From contig VHZZ01001062.1 in the NCBI GenBank assembly GCA_009801015.1, forward strand, positions 47,137 to 68,017: a stretch of 20,881 bases of DNA, written 5' to 3'. Under the pieces are notes generated by a model that was not told the DNA's origin, did not search any database, and saw only the letters and a program-made list of their open reading frames with translations. The position numbers were made by a program, and so were the translations under genes. Of the stretch, positions 1 to 7,942 are shown one piece after another (position 1 is the stretch's first letter; every line of letters begins with the position of its first letter). This DNA comes from Silene noctiflora (lineage: Eukaryota; Streptophyta; Magnoliopsida; Caryophyllales; Caryophyllaceae).

Positions 1-287
1 AGGTTAGCTTATATGCGCATGGGATGGCCAGGCAATCATCACGATTAGAGACTTCCGCTGTGTCTGTGTCTAGTAACTAGATTTAGATTATGAGACTTTG
101 GCAGTTTGCCTTTTTGGTTGTATTTTGCTTAACAGTTTTGATAAAACAGCTGTATTCAGTTTAACTTATAATTTAAAGTTGTTTCTCTATTGTCTTTTGA
201 TTATCATTGCCTCGGGAAACTGAGATGGCAACATCTCCATGCTTAAGGTAGCCTTGGTAAGGCACTTTGGAGTATGGGGGTGTTACA
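1..287 (+). mobile_element. 3' part of a gypsy-type LTR (left LTR)
   Basis: The stretch ends with GGGTGTTACA (278-287), the same terminus as the complete LTR ending at 3257. The preceding 80 bases (CCTCGGGAAACTGAGAT..., then TTGGTAAGGCAC) align loosely with 3170-3257, so both are LTR ends of one family, though clearly diverged. A degenerate primer-binding-site-like sequence follows at 288, which makes this the 5' LTR. The LTR start lies outside the window. The level of divergence suggests an old insertion or two related elements. Confidence 0.6.
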
Positions 288-311
288 GGTACCCAGAGGG
301 CTAGAGAGGTG

Positions 312-734
312 GTTGAAGGACCACCATTTGTACAGCAGGGACCGCCTCAGTACCAGTACCCCAGTTAACCACCTTCCTATAATCACCAGATGCAGGTGAG
401 TGAGCTCACAGAGAGAGTATCGAACGCGTTGGTGCTTCGAAACCTACATAAGATGACCATTCAGCAGAATGTGGGAACTAACTTGGCCCAGCCAGTGTGG
501 TGGAGAGGCCCGGGGGATGATAGTGGGGTATTCCACAACTACGGGGTGGATAGGAGCACTTTGGGAGTTCCAGAGAGCTACCCTTATAGATGCCTTGCAC
601 CATGGTGGATCGGCGGGGAATCGGGGACAGAAGCAGCCACAGGAGGAGGAGACATGGCGGGACCCTTAGGAGCTGGAACATCGGGGGCTGGAGGTACCGA
701 AGAAATGGAGGAGGACATCGGCGAATACCCTTGA
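312..734 (+). pseudogene. Retroelement internal ORF relic, function unknown
   Basis: An open frame runs from 390 to the TGA at 732-734. The same frame extends upstream to about 312 through one TAA at 376-378. The upstream part encodes a Pro/Gln-rich stretch (GPPFVQQGPPQYQYP) and the rest is Gly/Glu-rich (TGGGDMAGPLGAGTSGAGG). The location just after the primer-binding site is where gag would lie, but no zinc knuckle (CCHC) or Retrotrans_gag signature is visible. It could be a gag N-terminal relic or a chance ORF. There is no sign of a functional protein. Confidence 0.25.
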
Positions 735-1009
735 GTGGTCATTCTTATCTTATTTTATGAAGGTGTTATTAGACTTATGTTGGATTTTCTTTCGTATTTC
801 GTATATTTGTTGGTGATGTAATCGACCATAAGGCCACACTCGTGACTTGTTATTTTAGACTTATGTATATATATATGATGGTGTGGGGATGGAATACCGA
901 AACTTGCATGTTTCTTTGCTGCCTTGTGATCTTTTGCAGAAAATTAGAGCGTTCTGAACTGGCCATACTCCATCGAGTAGGCGGAATTACACCGAGTATC
1001 TTACTCCGT

Positions 1010-1151
1010 ACTCGATCGAGTAAAGGCAACTCGATCGAGTAAGTTTTTCACAGATTCTGGGTACCTTCTGATTCTTAAGTACTTGACCAAGTGAAGGCAA
1101 CTCGATCGAGTTGAGATTACTCGATCGAGTATGGCTGTCACTCGATCGAGT
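1010..1151. repeat. Array of palindrome ACTCGATCGAGT (internal array)
   Basis: Five perfect copies of the 12-bp palindrome lie at 1010, 1029, 1100, 1119 and 1140. A degenerate copy, ACTTGACCAAGT, sits at 1081. Start-to-start distances are 19 (1010 to 1029), 19 (1081 to 1100), 19 and 21. The spacer sequences between copies differ, so this is not a simple tandem satellite. A TATA-like run (TATTTATATAT, 1264-1274) lies about 113 bp downstream. Confidence 0.9.
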
Positions 1152-1554
1152 GCCAGTAGATCAACCGCTTAGACCGCTTCCTTGTTTGACATGGGATCAT
1201 TGGGGGATGTTTTCATGAACCTTACGTTGTTGCTATGAACAGGGATGATCACTTGTGTACTCGATATTTATATATGAGTTGTATTTAAGGCATATGCGGT
1301 ACTCTCGCTAATTGTCATTGTTATTATGTTACTAGCTTTTGTTTGGTGTTCGAGTCGGTCGCGATAATGTCATGTTGATGTTAAGTCACCTTTCAATTAA
1401 CATGTATACCTTGTAATAATTGTGGTACATAGTAAAATCATCTTTGTGTTGTGAGTTCTCACCTAGCATACTCTCATGGATACCGTTCTGTCTTGTAACG
1501 TTGGGGAAGGGTGTATGACCTTAATTTTCTTTGTGACTAAACCATGTTAAAGGT

Positions 1555-1580
1555 GAGCTTCGGAGACGAAGTTCCTTTTT
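1555..1580 (+). pseudogene. Relic of polyprotein C-terminal motif, copy 1
   Basis: GAGCTTCGGAGACGAAGTTC reads Phe-Gly-Asp-Glu-Val in one frame, followed by a stop (CCTTTTTAG) and a purine run, AGAGGGGAAGAG. The layout matches the end of gypsy-type polyproteins just before the 3' LTR, but no LTR start follows here. A near-identical copy lies at 1968-1992, where the LTR does follow. Confidence 0.5.
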
Positions 1581-1967
1581 AGAGGGGAAGAGTAATGTCG
1601 CGCTTGAAAATGCTCAAAAACGATGTCTTTTGAGTAACTTAATCGTTGTTAAATGAATTATGTGGCGTTATTTTTAATAATTTATGTGAAGTTATATGGG
1701 CATTATTGACCGGTTACTGGCACGGTTAATGTCATATGTGTGTGGTTACCCTTTTGTATGGCGCGTGTTTTATTCTTTTGTACGGCGCATGGTTGTTTGC
1801 GCGTGTTTGTTTCAATGGTATGATAGAGGTAGTGGATAATGATGGTGGTGCTCGTGAAAAGAAGGGATATTGATGATTAGTAGGCATATTTATGGTGGTT
1901 TTGGCGGGTCACGTTATTAATCACCTCGGCTTTGACTTACTTTTGGGTTGGGGGGAGATTTGGAGTT

Positions 1968-2010
1968 GAACTTCGGGGACGAAGTTCTTTTTAAGGACGG
2001 AAGACTGTAA
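1968..2010 (+). pseudogene. Relic of polyprotein C-terminus at LTR junction, copy 2
   Basis: GAACTTCGGGGACGAAGTTC reads Phe-Gly-Asp-Glu-Val; the frame runs on through Leu-Phe-Lys-Asp-Gly-Arg-Leu and stops at TAA 2008-2010. That stop codon lies inside the LTR start, TGTAATACCC. A short polyprotein tail ending within the LTR's first bases is a known arrangement in plant Tekay/Del-type elements. The rest of pol is absent upstream. Confidence 0.5.
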
Positions 2011-2134
2011 TACCCGTCCTTTTAGGGACCCTTTGACTGACCTTATACCCGTGTTTGACCTCCGACACCTTTGTTAGAACGGACCTTGAGGACTTAGCAG
2101 CTTTGGGGTTGAGGGACTCGACCTAGCTTGGGCT

Positions 2135-2206
2135 ACTCGATCGAGTGGTCTAGTGACTCGATCGAGCAGATGTAACTCGATCGAGTAAGTTTGCACTCGA
2201 TCGAGT
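2135..2206. repeat. Palindrome array in the U3 of the forward LTR
   Basis: ACTCGATCGAGT occurs perfectly at 2135, 2175 and 2195, with a one-mismatch copy at 2156 (ACTCGATCGAGC). Start-to-start distances are 21, 19 and 20 bp. The array ends about 17 bp before a TATA-like sequence, which places it as a proximal promoter element of the LTR. Confidence 0.9.
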
Positions 2207-2222
2207 AAGTGTGGTTCAGCGT

Positions 2223-2234
2223 TATAGTATATAT
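2223..2234 (+). promoter_or_regulatory. Putative LTR TATA box
   Basis: TATAGTATATAT lies about 220 bp into the LTR and immediately downstream of the palindrome array. Position and sequence fit the U3 core promoter of a plant LTR retrotransposon. Without transcript data this is a positional inference. Confidence 0.45.
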
Positions 2235-3918
2235 CGCGAGATCGTAAACCCAAATAAATTTTCCTCTTTTCATTTCTCCTAAACCTAGATCGACGACACC
2301 TTCTCACCATCACCCCCTTTCTCTAATCCTTCACCTTGGGGGGCTATCATGGAGATGGAGACTCGAGTCGGTTTGCGGTCTTGTCGTCGGTATGCCGGGC
2401 ATAGGTAAGTCATCATCACCACCGTCATCCATGAGTTGTCGGAGTTATGGTTGTTAGTAATAAGGGTATGTCCTTGTTGTTAGGTGATGTAGATGATGGT
2501 TCTGCAGTCGTAGGATCGTGATGTTAGTTGAAGATCGTTAAAGGTAGGTTTTCCTACTCAGTACTGTTGATTGATGTTGTGTATGATGTGTAAAGATATG
2601 GATGATGTGATATTCTGTCCGTGTGTGGTTCGCGAGGTGCGCCCTCGGCTGAGTGGAGTCATCTTCGGGAATGGCTTCACGCGCTTGTTCTTCCCCTTGT
2701 AGTTCCCGTCACAAGGGGGATGTGCACATTAATGGTCATTGGGTTATTGCTCTATGGTTTTGAGCGAGGCTAAGGTGGAAAGGCTGCGGTCTCCACTGGC
2801 GGTGTGGATCACCAGTTGCGACTGGTGATATGGCAGGACTACAACTCGGTGTTAGTCGGGAGGTTGGTGATGTAAGGGAGTTGGTATTGTGTATGCTATG
2901 TTAGTATGATGATTCTTCAGTTACTGACCTTGCGTGGTTTTGTTGTGTTCTTCTTCTGTGTTCGGCGGTGATCCTTATGGTGAGCAGTCAGGTCTAGCAT
3001 GTGTTGATATGGAGCTTGTTTGGGTGCTGGAGGGACGCGTCATTCACCGAGTTTTGGCATGAGTAGCTTAGTATAGTTTTATAGCCACCAGTTGTATCTT
3101 TCTTTACGCCGAGTTTAAATATGTAATTGATTGTAATTGTTATTTTATTGGCGTTGTGATATACTATTCCTCGGGCAACCGAGATAGTAACGCCCGTATG
3201 GCCGTATCTGCTTGGGAAGGTATGGGTAAGGCTCATTGGCAGATGGGGGGTGTTACATGTGTAGCCCTGCCAGATTACCCATCGCAACAGGTAATCCACA
3301 TCGCCAGTGGGGACCGCAGCCTTACCACCAAAATCCCCGCTCATCGCAACGAGCGAACCCAAGTTCATTAATGTGCACATCCCCTTTACATCGAGAAACA
3401 CAAGAGGCGAACAATCGGGGTGAGACCATCTCTCGCAATGGCTCACAATAACAACACAATATTACCATCATAACTCAATCACATAATAACCATAAAGAAC
3501 ATCACATCATATGCATAATGATATAAAACCAACTGAGTAGGGAAAACCCTACATGAAAGGTAATCCACGCAATACAGGAAAAACGGTCTAGAAGGCTTCA
3601 TCTACAAAATCTTCTCCTAGAATATGACAAACAATCAATATAATAGAATATACAAGCTGATCCCCAAAAAAACCCCAAATCACCCAATTAGGGTTTGATC
3701 AATCTAAACCAAAACCATAAAAGACTATGCTAGACAACTTACCCTGACGATTATGAAAGAAGAGATGTGAAAATCCCCAAAGGTGACGAACTCTAGCCTT
3801 GGATTGATAAGAATAGAAGGAGAAACAGTAACGTTGTTTTGTTTTTGTGGAAAAGTGTTTAGAACTGCTTAATGAAATATTTTAATATAATCACACGCTA
3901 ATTACATGCTTCCCGTTC

Positions 3919-3926
3919 TATTTATA
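3919..3926 (-). promoter_or_regulatory. Putative TATA box of the inverted LTR
   Basis: On the minus strand the sequence reads GATATAAATAGAA, with core TATAAATA, a near-canonical plant TATA box. It lies about 33 bp downstream (minus strand) of the first palindrome of the array at 3960-4201, mirroring the forward LTR arrangement. Confidence 0.5.
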
Positions 3927-3959
3927 TCAAACCGCGGCAAAAATCGTAACAAACCGGAC

Positions 3960-4201
3960 ACTCGATCGAGTATAAGACTCTGGACCGAGTGAGACACACT
4001 CGACTGAGTGCCTCACACTCGATCGAGTACACCGAACTTGACCGAGTACCAATCTACTCATTCGAGTGCACAACAACCAGAAGCCTGACAGAACACCCAC
4101 ACCAGCTACTCAGTCGAGTACCCCATACCCGGCCGAGTAGCCTAAGACCAGAAATCTGATGTATTACATGCTCGACCGAGCCAACGGTTGCTCAATTGAG
4201 T
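3960..4201. repeat. Degenerate palindrome array in the inverted LTR
   Basis: Perfect ACTCGATCGAGT occurs at 3960 and 4017. Diverged copies are at 3979 (TCTGGACCGAGT), 3998 (ACTCGACTGAGT), 4036 (ACTTGACCGAGT), 4056 (ACTCATTCGAGT), 4108 (ACTCAGTCGAGT), 4127 (ACCCGGCCGAGT), 4170 (GCTCGACCGAGC) and 4190 (GCTCAATTGAGT). Adjacent starts differ by 19, 19, 19, 19, 20, then 19 and 20 bp. Spacers are unrelated. Many variants fit loss of CpG by C-to-T change. Confidence 0.9.
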
Positions 4202-4595
4202 ATAGCAGTTCTTCTCATACTTCAACTCATACTTCCTTTTTGACTCCTTGATTCCCTTAGAATGTACATCCTTCCAGTTAAGCTCCGGAAATAGCAAAAG
4301 TTCGGTAAATCCTAACAAAAGGGAAAACATGGCCGCAATAGCGATATTTCACACACATTGCATTTAATTAAAGCAAACATAAATGATGATACACAATGCA
4401 ATGTTTAGGCGACTTAAATCCGATATAAAATACGTTTACCAACTCGTTAGCAAATTAAATTAGTAATGGTTTAAATTAATATAAGACTAATTTGACTTTC
4501 GTCTTAATTGATTTCACTTGAAACTAAATTATATACACCTAAAAATTGTTTTAATATGAAATTATCAATTCCTTATTAAACCTAAGTTAAAGTGT
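4202..4595. other. Intergenic stretch, nothing recognised
   Basis: This is AT-rich sequence between the inverted LTR and the foldback element. It may contain the outer part of the inverted LTR or its parent element, but I see no terminus, ORF or RNA gene that I can support. Confidence 0.4.
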
Positions 4596-5136
4596 AGGGT
4601 AAATTGATTATTACTCCCTTGTACAATCCACTTTTTGAAACTTATTCCCTTATATAATTTTTTTGAAATTTACTCCCACCACATGTAACTTTTATCAGAT
4701 ATTGCTCCTATTTAATTATACCGGTTACAAAAAAAGATAATAGTCATCCAGAATTTGAAATTTGATACTAATTCTTGTTGCTTATGATTGTATTTCCCTT
4801 TACCTTATTACATGACCAATTTAAATCAACTTCCTTCCTCTCAAATTTGTTAAATACCTTAAGCTATCTATCCTCGTTTACCGAATTGAGAGGACGAAGA
4901 TTAATTTAAATTGGTAATGTAATAAGACAAAGGACAATACATTTATAAGCAACAAGAGTTAGTACTAAATTTCAAATTTTGGGCGGGATATTCTCTTATA
5001 TGTGACCGAAAGCATTAATATGGGAGCAATATTTGAAGAAAATTACATTTGGTGGGAGTAAGTTTTAAAAAAAATTATATAAGCGAATAAGTTTCAAAAA
5101 GTGAATTATATAAGGGAATAATAATCAATTTACCCT
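4596..5136. mobile_element. Foldback MITE with near full-length inverted repeats
   Basis: The left arm (4596-4847) and right arm (4884-5136) are reverse complements along their whole length. Matching landmarks are AGGGTAAATTGATTATTA with its complement at 5119-5136, CACTTTTTGAAACTTATTC, TTTACTCCCACCA, TTGAAATTT, CTTGTTGCTTAT and CCAATTTAAAT. Only about 36 bases separate the arms. It codes for no protein. A target-site duplication is not evident. RNA read through it would form a very long hairpin. Confidence 0.85.
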
Positions 5137-5250
5137 AAATATATGTTGATAATCGAACATGATACTAACCGAAACAACCCTACCTGCCTTGTCACCTATT
5201 GCTGACCCGGCCCATCGATGAGCCAATATAAATGGTAACCGACTTGAACC

Positions 5251-5736
5251 CTAGGTAGCACCAAAACGGACATGAACACGACACGAACACGTGACACGAC
5301 ATCCTATGAAATTTAGGACACGGGTCACGTTATTTAAATTTAATAAAATATATATTTTTTAGTTATAAACGTTCGATTTTATTTTTTGTAAAAGTATTTG
5401 ATATTAAATTTAAATAAGTGAAGGTAAATTTTGGCCTTGATTATGACTCATTTTTATTTTCTAGCCAAACCCATATTCTAATCAATCTCTTTCGAAACCT
5501 CATTTTTCGTCTAAAGAACATCATTCACCCTAAATGATGTCCAAATACCAAGGACACGTGTCAGACACGTACCCAAATACCATAGACACGCGCCGAACAC
5601 GTGCCCAAATATAAGTAGAAAGTTAGACACGACTTTATAGATGTCCAACACAATTAGATGTGTGTCCGATGAGTGTCGGTGTCCGACATAGTGTCGGACA
5701 CGGGACGACTGATTAAGAGAAGTGTCTGCTACCTAG
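5251..5736. mobile_element. Short TIR element rich in GACACG motifs
   Basis: CTAGGTAGCA at 5251-5260 is mirrored by TGCTACCTAG at 5727-5736. Near both ends the sequence is dominated by variants of GACACG and GTGTCGG. The flanks (about 5190-5250 and 5737-5830) are themselves rich in GACCCG/AACCCG motifs and look like one older repeat split by this element. If the TIR is GGTAGCA/TGCTACC, the duplicated target would be TA. The superfamily is uncertain. Confidence 0.5.
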
Positions 5737-5904
5737 CTGGAGCCTCTTATTAATCCGATTCAACCCGGACCTGAACCCGATAAGACATGACCCACTTAGA
5801 CCCAAACCCATAACCAACGTGAGCGACCCGATTACCAACTACAGCTCCAACTAGGATGACATTGGCAGCAGTTCTATACTTCTATCCCAACGATTCATGT
5901 TCCA

Positions 5905-5938
5905 CTAGTTTTAAACCCGTGCAAAATAATGCACGGGT
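5905..5938 (-). mobile_element. Helitron 3' terminus (minus strand)
   Basis: On the minus strand the sequence is a perfect 8-bp stem hairpin (ACCCGTGC/GCACGGGT, 5915-5938, 8-nt loop), then six bases, then CTAG, then T. A short hairpin a few bases upstream of CTRR, inserted next to T, is the classic Helitron 3' end. The element body would therefore extend to higher coordinates. I could not identify its 5' TC terminus or any Rep/helicase coding sequence, so it is non-autonomous or truncated. Confidence 0.65.
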
Positions 5939-7066
5939 CTGGTGCTTAAACATGTTAAGTACTATTTTTTTTCATTTTCATTTCAATAAAATATTTCTCA
6001 CATATAATAGAGGAGTGAAAGAACTGGGAAGATAGAGAAAATANAGAAAGTACTGAATGCAATGACTTTGTCAGGCGCTATCATTGGATACAGAACATAT
6101 AAACGAACGTGATTAAATGTTCACTGTGACGATATAAATAGTCTAAAAATTTTAAATTCGACATACATAAAATATATTTTTCTCGGTAATTGTCAATAGT
6201 TATCATTTTCCATTTTTAGTATTAGTCAATAGTTATCATTTATATTATAGTAAAGCTGTTTTGTAAATTGGCCATATGTAAGTGGTAGATTTCTGATACA
6301 ATATTATTATTATTAAAATCCTTACTCTTACATCTCATTGGTCTTTCAATGGAATTCAATTGATAATTAATGAGTATGACAGAGGGAGTAAGTTATTTTT
6401 AGTCACTATCATCTGATGGCAGCACATGTTAGAAAATAGATAAATAATCTAAAACGTTCTATAGAGTAAAGATCACGAAGTATTGCATATTTACGACTTA
6501 ATATATTTTGACCAAAGTAAATAATTGTGACTAATCCAAGAAATAATTAATTATTGACAAAATGTCATAATATATTGTTATCTCACCCAACCCAAATAAA
6601 ACCCACCCCACCCCACCGCCCATCCCAAAACAAACCCTAGTACTTTAGGTTTTTATCACTAACGTCCATCTCTCACCCTCAGTCCACCCCTCTTGTTAAA
6701 ATCCCAAATTATATTTTATACTCATCTCCATCACCCTCACTCATCTCCCTCCCTCCAATTTGCATTTTATTCACTCATCCTTCAACACCGTAACTCATCC
6801 TTCATACGATAAAACTCAATACCCTCATCTCGGCTCCTTCATGTCACTCATCACCTTATATTATGAATAATTATAATGCATGATTTCCTCTTTGATTTTG
6901 TCCTTCCATCATGTTGATTATTGTGAGTTCAATATTATATTACATCATTTATGTCTTTTGTGAATATTTAAATATTTTATCTCAATCGTTGATTTTTATT
7001 TTTTAAATGAATATTTTTTAGGGAAAAACATTTATTTATTTATTTATCATTTCCTTGTTTTTTTTA

Positions 7067-7093
7067 ATATTATTATTATTATTATTATTATTT
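7067..7093. repeat. ATT microsatellite 1
   Basis: This is a run of about nine ATT units. It is the first of three ATT tracts within 320 bp, each preceded by a T- or A-homopolymer. Confidence 0.85.
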
Positions 7094-7223
7094 TCATGAA
7101 AAGCTCTACTGGTCATTTATTTCAAAATCGATTTGTAATTTTTTTTTTGTAATATTATAGTTACTATTATCATTATTTTTTATTTACATATTAAGTAGAT
7201 CTGTCATTTTTTTGTTTTTTAAA

Positions 7224-7247
7224 TATTATTATTATTATTATTATTTT
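7224..7247. repeat. ATT microsatellite 2
   Basis: This is a run of about eight ATT units following a T homopolymer, with flanks loosely similar to those of the first tract. Confidence 0.85.
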
Positions 7248-7339
7248 TTATTATTTTTTTTGTTTTACGGAGAACCTTTTTTTTATGAAAATCTAAGTCC
7301 GTCAGTTTTTTAAAGTCAATTTTTCATTTAAAAAAAAGT

Positions 7340-7343
7340 ATTA

Positions 7344-7384
<41 letters not shown>
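7340..7384. repeat. ATT microsatellite 3
   Basis: This is the longest of the three tracts, about 45 bp of ATT units with one ATC interruption near the start. Confidence 0.85.
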
Positions 7385-7387
<3 letters not shown>

Positions 7388-7636
7388 GATCAAGGTATTA
7401 AATTAAATTCAGGAATCACTACGCTAATGAAAGCATGGTAGAGTTGAATATATTTATTTAATAAAAGTTGGAAAGAGAAAAATTAAATAGGTATACATAT
7501 CATGGAAGCCCTACTTAAATAAAAATTTATCATTCCCTCAAAATAAAGAACCAATAGAAATCATCTAAATACTATAACTTTTATAGCTAAGAGATTTTGC
7601 TTGTGTTCTCCCAAAACCTGCTTGCAGCTGTTACAG

Positions 7637-7913
7637 GTAAACTCAACTTACCCAACACTGTTTGCATGTTGTATCCTTTTTAGTTGAATGCCATGTTTTC
7701 ATGAATCTTAAGTTCTGCATTTTTACTTCAAAATGCTGATAAGGTGTTTGATGCTTTTTTTGGATTACTGTGTATTGTTTAGATTGTTTTTTTCCTCCAT
7801 ACCCATATTGTTTCGCCTCATATATGTGTTGATTTTGCTTGAAACACGATTTTTATTCATAAATGATGGCAATTTGGCGCAATTATATTAAGTTATCAAA
7901 CTTGTTTTTGTAG
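7637..7913 (+). other. EMB506: Putative 5'UTR intron of EMB506
   Basis: ACAG|GTAAAC at 7633-7642 is a good donor, and the T-rich TTGTTTTTGTAG ending at 7913 is a good acceptor 29 bases before the start codon. The interval is T-rich like the coding introns. This would give a leader exon ending at 7636, with transcription starting somewhere near 7570-7620. The intron is predicted from splice-site sequence only. Confidence 0.5.
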
Positions 7914-7942
7914 TGTCGTGTGTTATTGAAGATCAGTGATTA

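Larger units (their letters stand above)
288..2005 (+). mobile_element. Internal region of a non-autonomous LTR element
   Basis: GGTACCCAGAGGGCT (288-302), directly after the left LTR, resembles a degenerate initiator-Met primer-binding site (TGGTATCAGAGC type). The region ends at the 3' LTR start with a weak purine run (AAGGACGGAAGA). It is only about 1.7 kb long, and I found no reverse transcriptase, integrase or protease motif in any frame. It holds a short ORF relic, an array of palindromes (1010-1151) and two copies of a polyprotein C-terminus-like motif (1555 and 1968). It is best described as a deletion derivative or non-autonomous partner of a gypsy-type element; assignment to the Tekay/Del chromovirus group rests only on the LTR termini and is tentative. 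Confidence 0.55.
2006..3257 (+). mobile_element. Complete gypsy-type LTR (1252 bp)
   Basis: It starts with TGTAATACCC and ends with GGGTGTTACA, which form a TG...CA bounded imperfect terminal inverted repeat. The order is: palindrome array (2135-2206), TATA-like box (2223-2234), and a presumed R/U5 region. The segment at about 2545-2860 is homologous to the opposite-strand LTR at 3258-3580; both share GGGGGATGTGCACATTAATG-like and AAGGCTGCGGTC stretches and the GTAGG(G)TTTTCC(C)TACTCAG motif. No intact ORF is credible within it. Confidence 0.8.
3258..4201 (-). mobile_element. Truncated LTR of the same family, opposite orientation
   Basis: The reverse complement matches the forward LTR in order: the GGGATGTGCACATTAATG region (rc of about 3370-3385), AAGGCTGCGGTC, GGCAGGGCTACA and GTAGGGTTTTCCCTACTCAG. 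A TATA box (rc of 3919-3926) and a palindrome array lie further upstream on that strand. The piece starts abruptly where the forward LTR ends at 3257, and it lacks the last roughly 430 bp of the LTR. This is what is expected if the forward element inserted into this LTR. I could not find the TGTAATACCC start on the far side; the boundary near 4201 is approximate. Confidence 0.65.
5939..7560. other. AT-rich upstream region without genes
   Basis: No ORF or RNA gene is supported. It contains an ambiguous base at 6044 and repeated AATAGTTATCATTT motifs (about 6190-6240). A Stowaway-like relic (ACAGAGGGAGTA, about 6378-6390) has no clear partner. A pyrimidine-rich stretch (about 6580-6840) is followed by the ATT microsatellites. 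Part of it is probably Helitron body. The last few hundred bases should contain the promoter of the downstream ankyrin gene. Confidence 0.5.

Noticed and set aside
390..734. Stand-alone protein gene
   Set aside because: It lies just after a retroelement primer-binding site, its frame is broken upstream by a stop, and it has no recognised domain; kept only as an ORF relic.
1010..1151. CRISPR-like array (repeats with different spacers)
   Set aside because: Repeats are 12-bp palindromes with about 7-9 bp spacers in eukaryotic LTR DNA. No cas genes, and the lengths do not fit any CRISPR.
2074..2313. 79-codon minus-strand ORF
   Set aside because: Its repeated Leu-Leu-Asp-Arg-Val pattern comes from the DNA palindrome array, not from a protein.
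2994..3446. 150-codon minus-strand ORF and two plus-strand ORFs overlapping it
   Set aside because: They span the junction of two opposite LTRs and have no protein motif.
6378..6390. Second Stowaway element (ACAGAGGGAGTA)
   Set aside because: Only one end is visible; no matching CTCCCTC start within several hundred bases.
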